From Capsicum annuum (lineage: Eukaryota > Streptophyta > Magnoliopsida > Solanales > Solanaceae), in contig NC_061118.1 in the NCBI RefSeq assembly GCF_002878395.1, forward strand, positions 3,536,910-3,600,909: a DNA stretch of 64,000 nucleotides, read 5' to 3'. Shown piece after piece: positions 26,158-37,471 of the stretch (positions are counted from its first letter, which is position 1; each line of letters begins with the position of its first letter). The translations under genes and the position numbers were made by a program. The notes under the pieces were generated by a model. The model was not told where the DNA came from. It searched no databases and was given only the letters and a program-made list of their open reading frames with translations.

Positions 26158-26272
26158 CAAGTTACTTAACATTATATTTGGTTCCTTGTGTAGTCTGGTT
26201 ACTTTGCATTATATGTAGTTCCTTGTATGGTCTAGTTATCTGATATTATACTTGGGTTATTTGTGTGGAAAG
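26158..26272. repeat. Three-copy minisatellite, about 37 bp
   Basis: Three diverged tandem copies beginning gttacttaacattatattt, gttactttgcattatatgt and gttatctgatattatactt, each followed by a gttccttgtgtagtct-like half. Just before it, ggaataagggtggta and ggaataaaggtgata form a second small duplication (near 26,017 and 26,045). Confidence 0.7.
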
Positions 26273-26429
26273 ATTAGTGGTAGATATCATATGGTTGTGT
26301 GTGTTGTTCTTTGAGGTAATAAAATTAATTGAAATCTTACTTCATGACTTTAAGGTCTACTTTATAATCTAAAAGCTTAGCAATTAATGATTAAGATTCT
26401 AATTGACGACTATATATGTTTTAATTTTA

Positions 26430-26688
26430 CAATTGTATGTTTTGGAAATCTGGAGTTGTTGGAATAGTAAAAATTTCAAGATGAGGTAATTTCCCTGATG
26501 TTTTCACCTGGTATGTAATTTTAACAAACAAAGACTTAAAAAATGGAATTGCATCTAAAAATAAAATAAACTATCCAGTAACATAACTATTAGCATGAGC
26601 ATGTCATAAATTACTTGCAAAGCTATAGGAACGCTTTAAATGGTAGAAATGATAAAAAATGCAAAAAATGACTAGAAGGGTCACTACA
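26430..26688 (-). repeat. LTR end, element-C-like, minus strand
   Basis: Matches the high-coordinate end of the left LTR of element C (about 52,080-52,314): gatgttttcacctgg against gatgttttcacccac, catgtcataaattactt against aagtcataaatgactt, and gggtcactaca against gggtcattaca. The left limit is uncertain because similarity fades. Confidence 0.65.
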
Positions 26689-27365
26689 ATATCCACTACT
26701 AGAAAAACTTTTGTCAACAAAAGTAAATGGTTAGGACGTTCTGAAGCCTCAAAAAGGTGGGTATACTGGGTCTTCATCTCAATCTCAATCTAGCCTCCTC
26801 TACTAGGTGATTGCTACACTAAACATTAACTAAGAGAATCTCTCAATAGTGCAACTTCTTGATATTCCTAGCTAATATGAACACCAACTCTTCTACAAAG
26901 GTCAATCGCTCATCCAAATGAACAAAGTATGATCTTAGTATGTTAGATGAATCTAGAATATAGAACTACAATAAAAAAATATGGAAGATTAGATGGACAA
27001 CAACAAATTTTATGGGTAATGCCAACTTATAAAATATCTCTCTAACTATGCAACAGATCTCAAAAGGTCCAATATATATAGACTAAGCTTGTCTTTCCTC
27101 CTGAGCTTCATCAAACCTATAAAAGGATATACTTAGAGAAATACCTAGTTAACTCTAGGCACAAAGACTATGGTCTGCATAAGCCTTCTGCCTATTTTGA
27201 TATGCCTTTAACTTATCTTGAATAACGTTGATTCTATACAATGACTCCTGACACAATTAAGTACCATGGGGTATAATCTCAGTAGTCTCAAAGAAACTAA
27301 TTAGGGAACTACATCGTCTATAATATAAAGCCTTAAATAGTTCCATCTCAATACTCGAATGGTAG
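26689..27365 (-). pseudogene. 3' end of a Ty3/gypsy pol, element-C-like, cut by LTR L1
   Basis: Collinear with 52,315-53,047 of element C. Shared landmarks are the start tccactactagaaaaactttt (against tccattactaaagaaacttt), catctcaatctcaatct, ctcaaaaggtccaatatat, and accatggggtataatctcag. This is the integrase C-terminal and chromodomain-like tail on the minus strand, with many stops. It stops abruptly where LTR L1 of complex A starts at 27,366. The rest of this pol is not found beyond complex A. Confidence 0.75.
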
Positions 27366-27879
27366 TGTAATGATCCTCTATATCATTTTCTATATTTCCA
27401 TTTATCTTCACCATTTAGATTTTTTGTATCACCACCCTAAGTAATTTATGACTTTCTTGAACATATAGTTCAATCATTAGGCTTTCCGTTTAGTTTTTAG
27501 AGCCAATTATCGATTTTAAAGCCTTTAATAGTTCAAAATTGGCTACTGGCAAAAAATTTAGTCAAACAATCTTGTATGCCAATTTTGATTGTTCCCATAG
27601 CTCGGAACATTAATTCTAGGTTAGGTGGATCCTTAAATTAGGTCCTGAGTCTCTCAAACTCAGTTTAATCTATTTTCAAGAGGTTAAAAAAAATGGCACA
27701 TGGGTGTGGGACCTATTTATTGGAAAAACAATCTTGGATGGTGATTTCAACTATAACATTGAGTCTTAAATGTCAAATTTTATAGGTTAGCATAGTTAAT
27801 TTGGTGTATGTTGGAATTTTGAGAGGTTGGCATAGATTTAGAAAATTCTAAGTCTCCAGCTGGTACATGAAATGTGGTG

Positions 27880-28075
27880 TGATCACTAAAGCGGACCTTG
27901 GGGCACTTTAGTGGAGGGTGTTTTAGCAGCCCACTAAGCGCTTTAGTGGCTCTAACATAGCCACGAGTACTACTTTAGTGGTAAGTGAAGCGCTTTAGCG
28001 CCTACCGCTAAAGTGGCTAGTGTTTTCTTTAGCGACCTAACACTCATAGGTAGGAACCACTTTAGTGACACCTGG
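27880..28075. repeat. Inverted-repeat cluster based on cactttagtgg / cgctttagcg
   Basis: About nine copies of ctttagygg, or its complement ccrctaaag, within 200 bases, including the palindromic aagcgctttagcgcc near 28,000 and ccgctaaagtgg near 28,007. Homologous clusters lie at 31,875-32,070 (L2) and 46,885-47,035 (L3). They lie roughly 510-710 bases from the LTR start. Function unknown. Confidence 0.8.
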
Positions 28076-29089
28076 GCATCATATGTTTCCTACTTAGCCC
28101 AATATTCCAAAATTTTCACCCATTCTAAAGATCATCGAACCTTAATTAGTGTGAAAACTTAGGAAAATCATTTATGGGTGATTTTGGAGCTTTTGTATAG
28201 TTAATTTACACATTTCTTCTTCGAATTTGTAGTAAGATTCCATTAATTTCATGATTAATTCCTCCATATTTTTCTAAAATCACTAAAATATAGGCAACTT
28301 AAATATAGCACCATTAGAGCTCAAAATTCACCTGTTTTAGATGGTAATTGTCCGTTGAGCATATAGGGATGTCATGTTGGATTTGAAAGTGTTATCTTAC
28401 AAATGGGCCCCTTATGAAATTTGTACATCATTATGGACCCAAAGCACAATAGTGCAATATAGGTATCATTATTTTTATTTTGATGTCTAGATTATAATTT
28501 TTATAGTGTGGCATCTTGTGGATGCTTCTCAAAAAGGAAAATTGATGGTTTACTTATTTCTTTAGGTATTTCATCGACACCCAGGTAGGCTTGGCTTACC
28601 CTCTTCATAGATTGGGTTATTTTATTGTATGATTATGGTATTATGCTGATATAGGGTAGAATATTTGTGTTTGAGGTATGATTAATATTTTTGTTTGTCA
28701 GACTATTTTGGCTATCATAAAATTATAATTTTAGGATAATTGTCTTAGTTTTTATTGTTTTATGGAGAAATGCTATCTTTGGCTAATTATACCTTATTTA
28801 GTATTTAGAAAATAATTTAAACGCCTAATCTAATTCTGGGGTATAATTTGCCTTATCTTAAGCCAAGACTTGTATTATCTTTTATAGACTTATTTATGTA
28901 TGTTAAACCCTTATTAGTTACTCTTTTGGGACTTTGGAGAGATTGAATTCTTTTGGATTATGCTAGTCTAGCATTTGAGAGTTAGTGCTAATTCCAGGTA
29001 AATTTATATGAGGTATTATTATGACTTAATGATATGGCTTCTGAATATGGGTTATTGGTACAGTTTGTTGGTATATACTATTTATGTAA

Positions 29090-29330
29090 GTTTAAGTTCA
29101 TGTCTAGCAGTTAATGATGATAATAAGAAATAAGTTTTAATTCAAGTCCAGCAATGGATGATAATATTAAGAATATGAGTTCTAGTTCAAGTCTGACAAT
29201 TGATGATGATATTGATAAAACAAGTTTAGATTTATGTCCGGCATCTAATGATGATGCTGATAATATGAGCTTCGATTTAAGTCTGTCAAATGATGAAAAT
29301 GATGATGCGGCAATTGAGTTCTGGTCAAGG
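29090..29330 (+). repeat. Minisatellite in LTR L1
   Basis: About five diverged units of roughly 45-55 bases, built on ttcaagtctgacaattgatgatgatattgata-type sequence: gttc-aagtcy-grca followed by a gat-rich half. Equivalent arrays lie in L2 (split by element F), L3 (48,068-48,230), LTR fragment B and LTR C. Confidence 0.8.
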
Positions 29331-30146
29331 TCCTACTTTTGAAGTAATTTGTGATTTGATACGATTTGGATGGATTCTTAGTTATGACATTATAGTTGGT
29401 AATTTATGGTTGTTTGGCTATTTATATTCCTTTGGTTGTACCCTCTTAGCTTATGTAGGCCTGCATAGGGTTATTTACTTTTTCACACATATTGGCTTAT
29501 GGGTGCCAATTTTGTAGTTATAGTTTTGTGATCTTTACATTACTATTCAAATTTTAGCTATTTATTTTTGTACAATAATGTCGGAGCATATTTTTAGGTT
29601 TTCTCTTTTTACCTTGAGTTAACTTATTTTATATTGTATTTTATCATATTTATCTCATAATTTAGCTTAGTTGACTAATGATGCATACGAGTACTTGAGG
29701 TTTTGGTTCCAATGCTACATTTTTGTGCCTTTTTGGTGCAGACCTAATTACTAGTTGCCTATGATTATATGACACTTGTAAAGGGTTGATTTTTGAGATT
29801 GGGTGAGCTCATGGAGCCAAATTTTCAATTTTTTCCTTAGATTTTATCCATGTCGTATCTTACATTTTTTAATCAAATTTTATTTGACTATTTAGTACTT
29901 ATGTTTTCTATAAAAGCTTTTGTACCGATAATACTGAGTGTTAGGATAATTGTTGACCCTTTATCTATCATTGACACTTCTTTGATTGACTTAATATTTT
30001 TACAAGGCTTTAATTGTAGAATTTTGGATTTTAAGATATTTTCCACCAAGTTAGACCATTGCCTATTGCTTTGTTCTATGGTTTGGCTTACCTACTGGTG
30101 GGATAAAGTTTGTTCCATCATGACTCATAAATCGGATAGTGACAAA

Positions 30147-30163
30147 TTGGTATTAGAGTATAG
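30147..30163 (+). other. Primer binding site after L1
   Basis: TTGGTATTAGAGTATAG, a mutated match to the initiator methionine tRNA complement TGGTATCAGAGC, three bases after the LTR end. Confidence 0.7.
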
Positions 30164-30350
30164 GTTGCACTAATATTGTTGGTATATGAGCAAGTGTCTA
30201 GTAGAGTCCTGCACATCAGAATGATGATGTTTGTATCTTATCTTCTGAAGGAAATAAGACATTCTTAGAAGTTCGTAACTTTTTTACTTGTATCATTCTA
30301 TGAGTCTAAGTTGACTTATAAAGCAATCCTTTGGTTTCACTCTTTAGTAG

Positions 30351-31505
30351 ATGACTAGGACACATGCTACCCCAACATAAGATAATGGTCTCGAGACTGA
30401 GCCTACGGATCTTGTTGCCTTTTTTGGACAATATATAAAGGTCGTGTATAACATAGGGATATGTCCCTACCAAGGGGCCCTGATAGAGGGCCTTCAACAG
30501 GTCTTATTCTTACACTCGAGCTAGAGATTCTTCTGCCCTAGCCAATGGTGGTCCAGGGACCAGCCTAAGCTCCATCGAGGGTTTATTTCTTCTTTAATAC
30601 GTAGGGATTATTTACTTCAGCTTTTTGTATTTGTGGGTGATGCATAATTTGATGGTGAACAGTGTACAGATTAGACTGGTACTGAGTCAGGGGCACAACC
30701 TATTATTATGGCTCCTAAAGTTGTGGTCCCTCCGGCAATGGCAGTTCCCAGTCGTTAGTTTCTTAGTCGATAGTTTCCCAACCTACTATGTTGAGCACAA
30801 AAAGATGTTTGATAAATTCTTTCAATTAGCTTTGCATAGATTTTGTAGTATTCCAGGTGAGGATGTGTATGATTTCTAGTTTGCTTGTGAGGATAGGCTT
30901 CATAATTTTGGATAAGTTGAGTCTTATAGAATTGATAACATTACTTTTTAGTTGGAATTAGAAGCTAGACATTGGTGGAGAGTTCATCTTCATTCCAAGA
31001 CACTTGGATCTCCCTCTTTGACTTGCACTTAGTTTTTTGATATCTTCCTAGAGAAGTATATGCTACGAAGGCATTGGAATTATTTTAGAGATGATTTTTC
31101 AAGGTTAATGTAAGGCTCTATAACTTTTGTGGAGTATGAGGTTCATTTTTATGGGTTGGCTAGGCATGCTACTTCTATTTTGACTATTTAGTATGAGACA
31201 ATTTGTTTTTTTTAGGACTTAGACTTCCTTTTAGCATGTATTCAAAAATTTTGGTTGTTATGATTACGTATTTTACTAAGGTATTTGATATTTTTTAGCT
31301 TATAGAGTAGAAGCATCGTGAGGCTTAAATGGGCAACAATAAGAGGCCACGATATCATGGTAGTTTCAATTGGAACCATAGTATCTCACAGCTTAGAGGG
31401 AGTGGTTCATAGGGTAGGTACCCTCTTTGTTGACCATATCAGCATTATGGCCAATCTAGTAGGACTATTTAGGCTACTCTTTACAGGAAATTCTCAACTT
31501 TAAAC
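30351..31505 (+). pseudogene. Gag, first copy in complex A, 3' truncated
   Basis: Starts ATGACTAGGACACATGCT (MTRTHA), the same start as the second copy at 38,619. The retrotransposon gag core is visible near 30,960-31,200, as ARHWWRVHLHSKTLGS and FRDDFSRL...GSITFVEYEVHF with intervening stops. Gag is the capsid protein. The copy ends near 31,500, right after the tract gtaggtaccctctttgttgac shared with 42,496, and the middle of an LTR follows. The zinc knuckle and all of pol are missing. Several stops, so not functional. Confidence 0.75.
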
Positions 31506-33210
31506 TTTTTACTAGTTCAAAAATTGGCTACCGAGCAAAAAAATTAGTTAAACAAACTTGTATGAAAAATTGGATTATTCCAATAGCTCTGAAACATTGG
31601 TTCTAGGCTAGGTGGATCCTTGGATTGAGTCTTGAGCCTCTCAAACTCATTTCAAACTATTTTCTAGAAGTTAATAAAAATGGCATATAGGTGTGGGACT
31701 AATTTATTGTTGAAAAAATCTTTGATGGAAATTTCAACTATAATATTGAGTCTGAAATATCGAATTTGATAGGGTAGCATAGTTAATTTGGCGTATACAG
31801 GATTTTGCATGAATTTGAGGGATTGGCAGGGATTTGAAAAATTCTAAATCTCTAGCTAGTGCATAAAATTTGGTGTAACCGCTAAATTGGTCCTTTGGTC
31901 ACTTTAGTGGAGGGTGTTTTACTAGCCCATTAGGTTCTTTAGCAGCCCTAGCATAGCCACCAGGTACTACATTAGTGGTAAAATGGATGATTTAGCGCCT
32001 ACCTCAAAAGTGCCTAGTGTTTGCTTTAGTGTCCTAGCAATTGTATGTAGGTACCACTTTAGTGATACCTGGTCATTATATGTTTTCTACTTAGCCCAAT
32101 TTTCCTAATTTTTGACTTATTATCAAGGTCTTAGAACCTTAATTAGTGGGAAAACTCTGGAAAATCATTTGTGGGTGATTTTGGAGCTTTAGTAAATTTA
32201 ATTTACACATTTTTTCTTTGAATTTTTGATAATATTCCATTAATTTCATTATTAATTCCTCTATCTTTTTCTAAAATCCCTAAAATATAGGTGATATAAA
32301 TGTAACACCATTAGAGTTTACAATTCACCTATTTTTTAGGGGAAATATCCCCTGAGAATAAAGGGATGTCTTGCTGGTTTTGAAAGTGTGATCCTTTAAA
32401 TGGGCCCCTCATGGAATTTTTATGCGATTTTGGACTCGAAGGACAATAGTTAAATATGGATATCATTGTTCATATTTTGATAAGAAGATTGTGATTTTGA
32501 TAGAATGGCATCTTGTGGATGCTTCTAAGAAAGAAAAATCGATGGTTTACCTATATCTTTAGTCTTTCTTCGGAACCTAGGTAGGATCGGCTTGCCCTCT
32601 TCATAGACTGATCAATTTTATAGTATGATTATAATATTATGCTAGATATGGGGTAGGATTTTGTGTTTGAGGTTTGATTAATATTTGGGGTTTTCAGACT
32701 ATTTTGGCTATCCTAAAGTCATAATTTTCGTATAATTAGGGAGAAATATTATATTAGGGATAATTACACCTTATTTAGCATCTAGAAATTAATTTAAATG
32801 CCTTATCCTAGTCTGAGGTAGAATTTTTCTAAATAAGATTTCGGGGATTATTAGTGGGCCCCTTCGGTCTATCTAAGGAAAAGACTTGTATTATCTTTTT
32901 CAGATTTATTTATGTATGTTGAACACTTATTAGTGACTCTTTTGGGACTTTAAGGAGATTAAATGCTTATTTATTATGCTAGTCTAGTAGTTTAGAGTTA
33001 GTGCTAATTCCATGAAAATTTTGATGAGGTATTATTGTGACTTAGTGATATGACTTCTAGATATGGGTTATTGGTATAATTTTTTGGTATAGACTACTTA
33101 TATGAGCTCAAGTTCATGTCTAGAAGTTGATAATGAAACTAATATATGGGTTTCAATTCAAGTTTTACTATTAAAAATAACATTGATAAAATGATATCTG
33201 GTTCAAGTCC
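31506..33210 (+). repeat. LTR L2 of complex A, part before element F
   Basis: Begins inside the LTR at a position equal to about 27,512 of L1 (agttcaaaaattggctacc against agttcaaaattggctactgg). The first ~145 bases are therefore missing, together with the end of the preceding internal region. Collinear with L1 up to gttcaagtcc, the minisatellite position where F inserted. Confidence 0.85.
33206..33210. repeat. Target site duplication of element F, left copy
   Basis: AGTCC here against TGTCT at 37,472-37,476. The uninterrupted LTR L1 reads aagtctgacaattgatg at this point, so the original was probably AGTCT, with one change in each copy. Confidence 0.7.
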
Positions 33211-34106
33211 TGATACAAGTTAAATGGCCACCCTAATTTTTGAAGACATGATTGGAGGCAATCACTTAAAGGCTGAAGACTTAGTCACCCCGAGGGTGCG
33301 AGAATATACAAGGAAAACCCATTTTGAGCAAAAGCAAGGCTGTGTGTGGAAGATTGCTTGGAGCATCAAAGACTTGAGGACACACAGTTTTGGACAACAC
33401 TTAATGGGTCACAGTTTGGTCATCTTCATTAGGGGCATTTTGGTTACTTCATTGGGTCCAAATGTACTCCATGGCCGTCCCTTCCATTAAGGTCATTGTT
33501 GTTATTTTTCTTGTCTTGTAATAGAATATAAATAGAACATTTTAGGTTTTTTCTCATTAGTTTATTATTGTTAAGACTTGAAATATTATAACATCAAAAG
33601 CTCTCTCTCTCTAAGTGTTAAGAGTGACTCAAACTAAAACTAGGGATAGACAAGTCAGGAATCACTTATGTTTGCATTGTTGGCTTGACACGTTGGTGTT
33701 TAGAGGAGGTAAAGTCCCTCTTGTATCAATGTAGGAGTTAGTTTTTTTTTGTGTGTAGTGTTAAGGGTCCAAGAGTGAAATATGATCTTGGGTTCTTCAT
33801 ATTATACCATCACTTGTCTAACTATCTATTGCTTTTATTTTTGCAATTGTTGGAATCCTTGTCTTGTTCATGTAAACCTTGGGTTGGTGTTTTGTTACAT
33901 ATTATTTTTTTTCATCTTCTTTATCATCTTGAGTTGATAATATAGTTTGGGGTTGGATTCCAAATGTGTCAAATACCTAGATATATTGTTAATCTTGCCT
34001 TGTAATCTTGAATCCGAGAGTGGTCTCCTAAAAGGGTCTTCAGCTCATTGAGTTTGTGGACTATTTTTGGAGTGTGTTTATATCTTCATTGGTTTGTCTT
34101 GTACAA
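33211..34106 (+). repeat. 5' LTR of element F
   Basis: Starts TGATACAAGT and ends TTGTACAA (mutated from TTGTATCA). It contains a TATAAATA box and a short CT tract (33,601-33,614). The tracts tagaggaggtaaagtccctc and cttgccttgtaatcttgaat recur in the 3' LTR. Confidence 0.9.
33527..33534 (+). promoter_or_regulatory. TATA box of element F 5' LTR
   Basis: TATAAATA in agaatataaatagaac, about 316 bases from the LTR start. The same site in the 3' LTR (36,897-36,904) is TCTAAATA. Element G has TATAAATA about 302 bases from its LTR start. Confidence 0.6.
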
Positions 34107-34121
34107 TTTGGTATCGGAGAC
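34107..34121 (+). other. Primer binding site of element F
   Basis: TTTGGTATCGGAGAC directly after the LTR. Matches the methionine tRNA type TGGTATCAGAGC with changes. Confidence 0.75.
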
Positions 34122-35495
34122 ATCTTTTGTTTTGTTCAAACAAGATCAATCTTAGGCTTGAGAGTTGGAAAAAATAAGAAAAAAAAGAGAAGTCGGTGTT
34201 CTTGAGATTGTGTTCTTGGCCGAGATTTGAAGCTTTTGTTGTTGTTGTCTTGGCCAAAAATTTATGAAACAATAAAAAGTGTCTTAATCTAAGCTTGAAC
34301 TTGAACTTGTTGAAGTTTTACTATGAACATAGGTGTGGCTGTGAGGTTAATCTTGTTGTTATGGGGTTGGCCGTGTGGAATTGTTGTGTTCTTGGAGAAT
34401 TGTTGTTGGTTTTTCTTGGTGTTGTTTTTATGTTCTTGAAGTTGTTCACCATATTCATCATCTTGTTAATCTTTAAAGTGCAAAATAGATTTAAAAAGGT
34501 GAAAGGCAAATTTGTAGTACTTGTTGATGAAAGACTTGTTCAAATCACTTCAAAGACTTGAAAACTACTTTTCACATACTTTCCTTGATTTAAGGACCTT
34601 GTTTCAAGGATGAGGTACAAATAAAGTCAAGTATTGTTTTGAATTTGAAAAAGAATCTCCAAGACTACAATTCCCTCCATTAACCAAATCCACCAAGTCC
34701 AAATTGTGAAATGGTCAAGACTTGAATTTGCCAAATAACATTTTGACAAAATCGAGGCCAATAGTGGACTACCACATCACTAAATTACTGTTCACACAAT
34801 ATTTTTGAGTTCAAATTTTAGATTTCTTAGTTTCATTTTATTGTTTCTTGGTTTTGTTTGTTAGTTCGAACACTAATTGACAACCTAGTAATCTCCTACT
34901 AGCTTGTAAATTAGATTTTGAGTACGTTCTTCATGTTAGTGTTGGGTTTTCTTGCTTTTCTCATTTTAAAATCGTAGTGCTACTTGGTTCAAGTTCAAAC
35001 ATTACTTCCTTGAGTTGTCCAACAAATAATCCATTCCGACAAAGGAGTAGACTCACCCCTCGACTCATCACGAACTATAAGCCAGCTTGCAACACTTGTG
35101 AAACCAAGTGTGAGATTATCAAGTGTGTGAGAATGTGGTGGGGTTATTTTTAACTAAATTGTGTTTTGTTTTTTAGGCTTGTTATTTTCTTTTTTTAGGT
35201 ACCATTACAAGGGAACTTGTGGCTTCAACCTCTCAACCCATGGACAACAATGCTACCAATGTCATTTTGGCCTAACTTGATACTATATCCCGAGACCTAG
35301 CTATGATAAATGGAAGGTTGGATGGTATGGTAGGAAAAAGGGATTTAGTGGAATTCCTGGACACACATCAAGAGGAAGTCCACAACTCATGTGAGCTACA
35401 AGGTAAATACACTATCCCCTACACTCCTATGAACTTAGAATGTTGTGTTATTTTAGAATGTTGTGTTATGGCTAGTAGGAGCTAAGTGGGTGTAG

Positions 35496-36212
35496 TTGCG
35501 GCTTTTCCTAGGGTATAGGTGCTTGATTATCCCTTTTTTTTATACTCTTGGTATTATTAGATCTCATAAGGACCAAAGTCTTGTTGTAGGTATGCAAGCA
35601 CTAGTTGATCCTTTAGATGACGAAATTAATTCTCCTCATGAGAATGATTTGTGTCCATATAGTGTTAGAACTTACACATTGACTAAGGTTCCATTACCAA
35701 GTGACAAGAGTATTCACACACTAGTTGACACTTTTAAAAACCAAGGTGAATCTACGTTGGTATGTGAATTGCCAATAACTAGTGAGGGTGAGCAAAATGA
35801 TTAATCAGGAGTAAATGATCTTGAATTTCTTGAATGTTTAGAAAACACGAGTTATGATTGTCCTTTCAAAGACGGTTTTGATCGTGATCCTTTGGTTACC
35901 CGTGATGGTTTTTACGTATATGAGGACTATGGTTTGTATGTGTGTGAGGACGACTATTGTGATAGAGGAGGTGATATGTGCTTACGAATTCCATCTACTT
36001 CTTTTTTATGTGTTTCTTATGTTAGGCATATTCCAAGTAGAGATTTTGAAGATAGTAATAAGTGCATACATGAGAACCCTTTATTTAAAGTTGACTTGTT
36101 GAACACCTTTCTCAACCCTTTATTTGTTCATGATATTTCCAGTGGTGATAGAGAGGGTATGCTTAGCTTTGAGAATGCACCCTATGGGAGAGTGAGAGTG
36201 GACGAGGCCTAA
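35496..36212 (+). pseudogene. Unknown protein of element F, one stop in an otherwise open frame
   Basis: A single reading frame of about 239 codons, interrupted only by TAA at 35,802-35,804. A conventional start is uncertain because TTG codons open both halves and a TAG precedes the first. The product is acidic, with runs such as VDPLDDEINSPHENDLCPYS and, after the stop, YVYEDYGLYVCEDDYCD. I see no signal peptide, membrane segment or known domain. From memory, similar YEDYGLYVCED text occurs in unannotated plant LTR-element ORFs, which I could not check. The shorter frame at 35,854-36,102 is an overlapping shadow. A smaller gag-like position upstream (35,303-35,485, in another frame) may be its decayed N-terminal part. 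Confidence 0.5.
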
Positions 36213-36564
36213 GTCCTTGGTTATATCTTCCATTTGACCTCGGTAACTTCTTAGGGTTGGAAGGATGGATAGGTTTTGGTCGGTCCACTTGTTTGAGTGA
36301 TATTTCTATATGTGTTGGGTGGCCTTTACTTTCAATTAGGGCACCACCCCTCGGCGGTGATTCCTTTCACTAACTCCTTAGTAATATTTTTGCTAAGTCC
36401 CTCGTGATTACAACAAAGGATGTGTGGTTATATCTCAAGTATGTACTTCGTTGGCATGTTGATGTTGTTTATTGTACTAACTCTAACCCTCATGTCATGA
36501 GAATGTGGATCTTATTTATCTTCTCTTTGTTCTTACAAGGCTTGGATTCGCGGTTGAATCCTTT

Positions 36565-36579
36565 TCAAGAAGGGTTGGA
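36565..36579 (+). other. Polypurine tract of element F
   Basis: TCAAGAAGGGTTGGA directly before the 3' LTR, the expected plus-strand primer position. Confidence 0.65.
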
Positions 36580-37471
36580 TGATACAAGTCGAATGACCAC
36601 CTTAATTTTTGAGGACATGATTAGAGGCCATCACTTAAAGGCTCAAAACTTGGTCACTGCGGGGGCATAAGAATAAGCAAGGATGACCCATTTTGAGTAC
36701 AAGTATGGCCTTGTGTGGAAGATTGCTTGGAGCATCGAAGACATGAGGACTCAAGGTTTTGGATAAAACTTAATGGATCACGGTTTGGTCATCTTCATAA
36801 AGGGAATTTTGGTCACTTCATTGGGTCCAAATACACTCCATGGCTGACCCTTTCTTTAAGGGTATTATTGTCATTTTATCTTGTCTTGTAATAGAATCTA
36901 AATAGAACATTTTAGGTCTTTTCTTGTTAGTTGATTATTGTTTAGACTTGAAATATTGAAATATCTAAAACTCTCTCTCTAAGTATTGAGAGTGACTCAA
37001 ACCAAAACTAGGGCTAGATAATTAAGGAATCACTTGTGTTCGCATTGTTGTCTTGATACATTGGTGTTTAGAGGAGGTAAAATCCCTCTTGTGTCAACAT
37101 AGGAGTTAGGTTTTTGTTGTGTTTAGTGTTAAGGGTCCAAGAGTGGAATAATCTCTTTTGTTCTTAAGATTATACTATCACTTGTCTAACTATCTATCGC
37201 TTTTGTTGTTGTAATTGTTATAATCCTTGTCTTATTCATGTAAACCGTGGGTTGGAATTTTGTTACATATTGTCTTTTTTCATCTTCTTCTTCATTTTTT
37301 GTTGCTAATATTGTCTGGGGTTGTCTTCCAAAGGTGCGAAACACCAGATATATTGTTAATCTTGCCTTGTAATCTTGAATCCAAGAGTGATCTCCTAAAA
37401 GGGTCCTCGACTCGTTGAGTTTGTGGATTGTTTTTGGAGTGTGTTTGTTTACCTTGGTTTGTGTTGTATCA
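36580..37471 (+). repeat. 3' LTR of element F
   Basis: TGATACAAGT at the start and TTGTATCA at the end. Collinear with 33,211-34,106. Short frames inside it on both strands (37,186-37,557 minus; 37,227-37,418 plus) are not genes. Confidence 0.9.

Larger units (their letters stand above)
24051..26429. other. No gene seen; unclassified AT-rich stretch
   Basis: About 2.4 kb, with no domain, LTR end or primer site that I can support. It contains the TA microsatellite at 25,866-25,892 and a small tandem repeat at 26,158-26,272. It may include the remaining copia body decayed beyond recognition, or another element. Confidence 0.4.
27366..30144 (+). repeat. LTR L1 of complex A
   Basis: Starts TGTAATGATCC and ends GTGACA directly before a primer binding site. 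About 2.78 kb. It contains the ctttagtgg cluster (27,880-28,075) and a minisatellite (29,090-29,330). Collinear with L2 (31,506-38,411 without F) and L3 (46,367-48,607). Frames at 29,154-29,517 and 29,850-30,173 are by-products of the repeat. Confidence 0.9.
33211..37471 (+). mobile_element. Element F: 4.26-kb LTR element nested in LTR L2
   Basis: LTRs 33,211-34,106 and 36,580-37,471 (about 895 bases). The 3' LTR has perfect 8-base inverted ends TGATACAA...TTGTATCA. A primer binding site follows the 5' LTR and a polypurine tract precedes the 3' LTR. The internal region is only 2.5 kb and has no protease, reverse transcriptase or integrase, so the element is non-autonomous. I counted 16 differences in the first 90 aligned LTR bases, so the insertion is old. 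It shares end sequence, primer type and TATA position with element G. Confidence 0.9.

Noticed and set aside
29154..29342. Acidic, serine-rich 62-codon open frame
   Set aside because: It is the translation of the gat-rich minisatellite in LTR L1; the other LTR copies break it.
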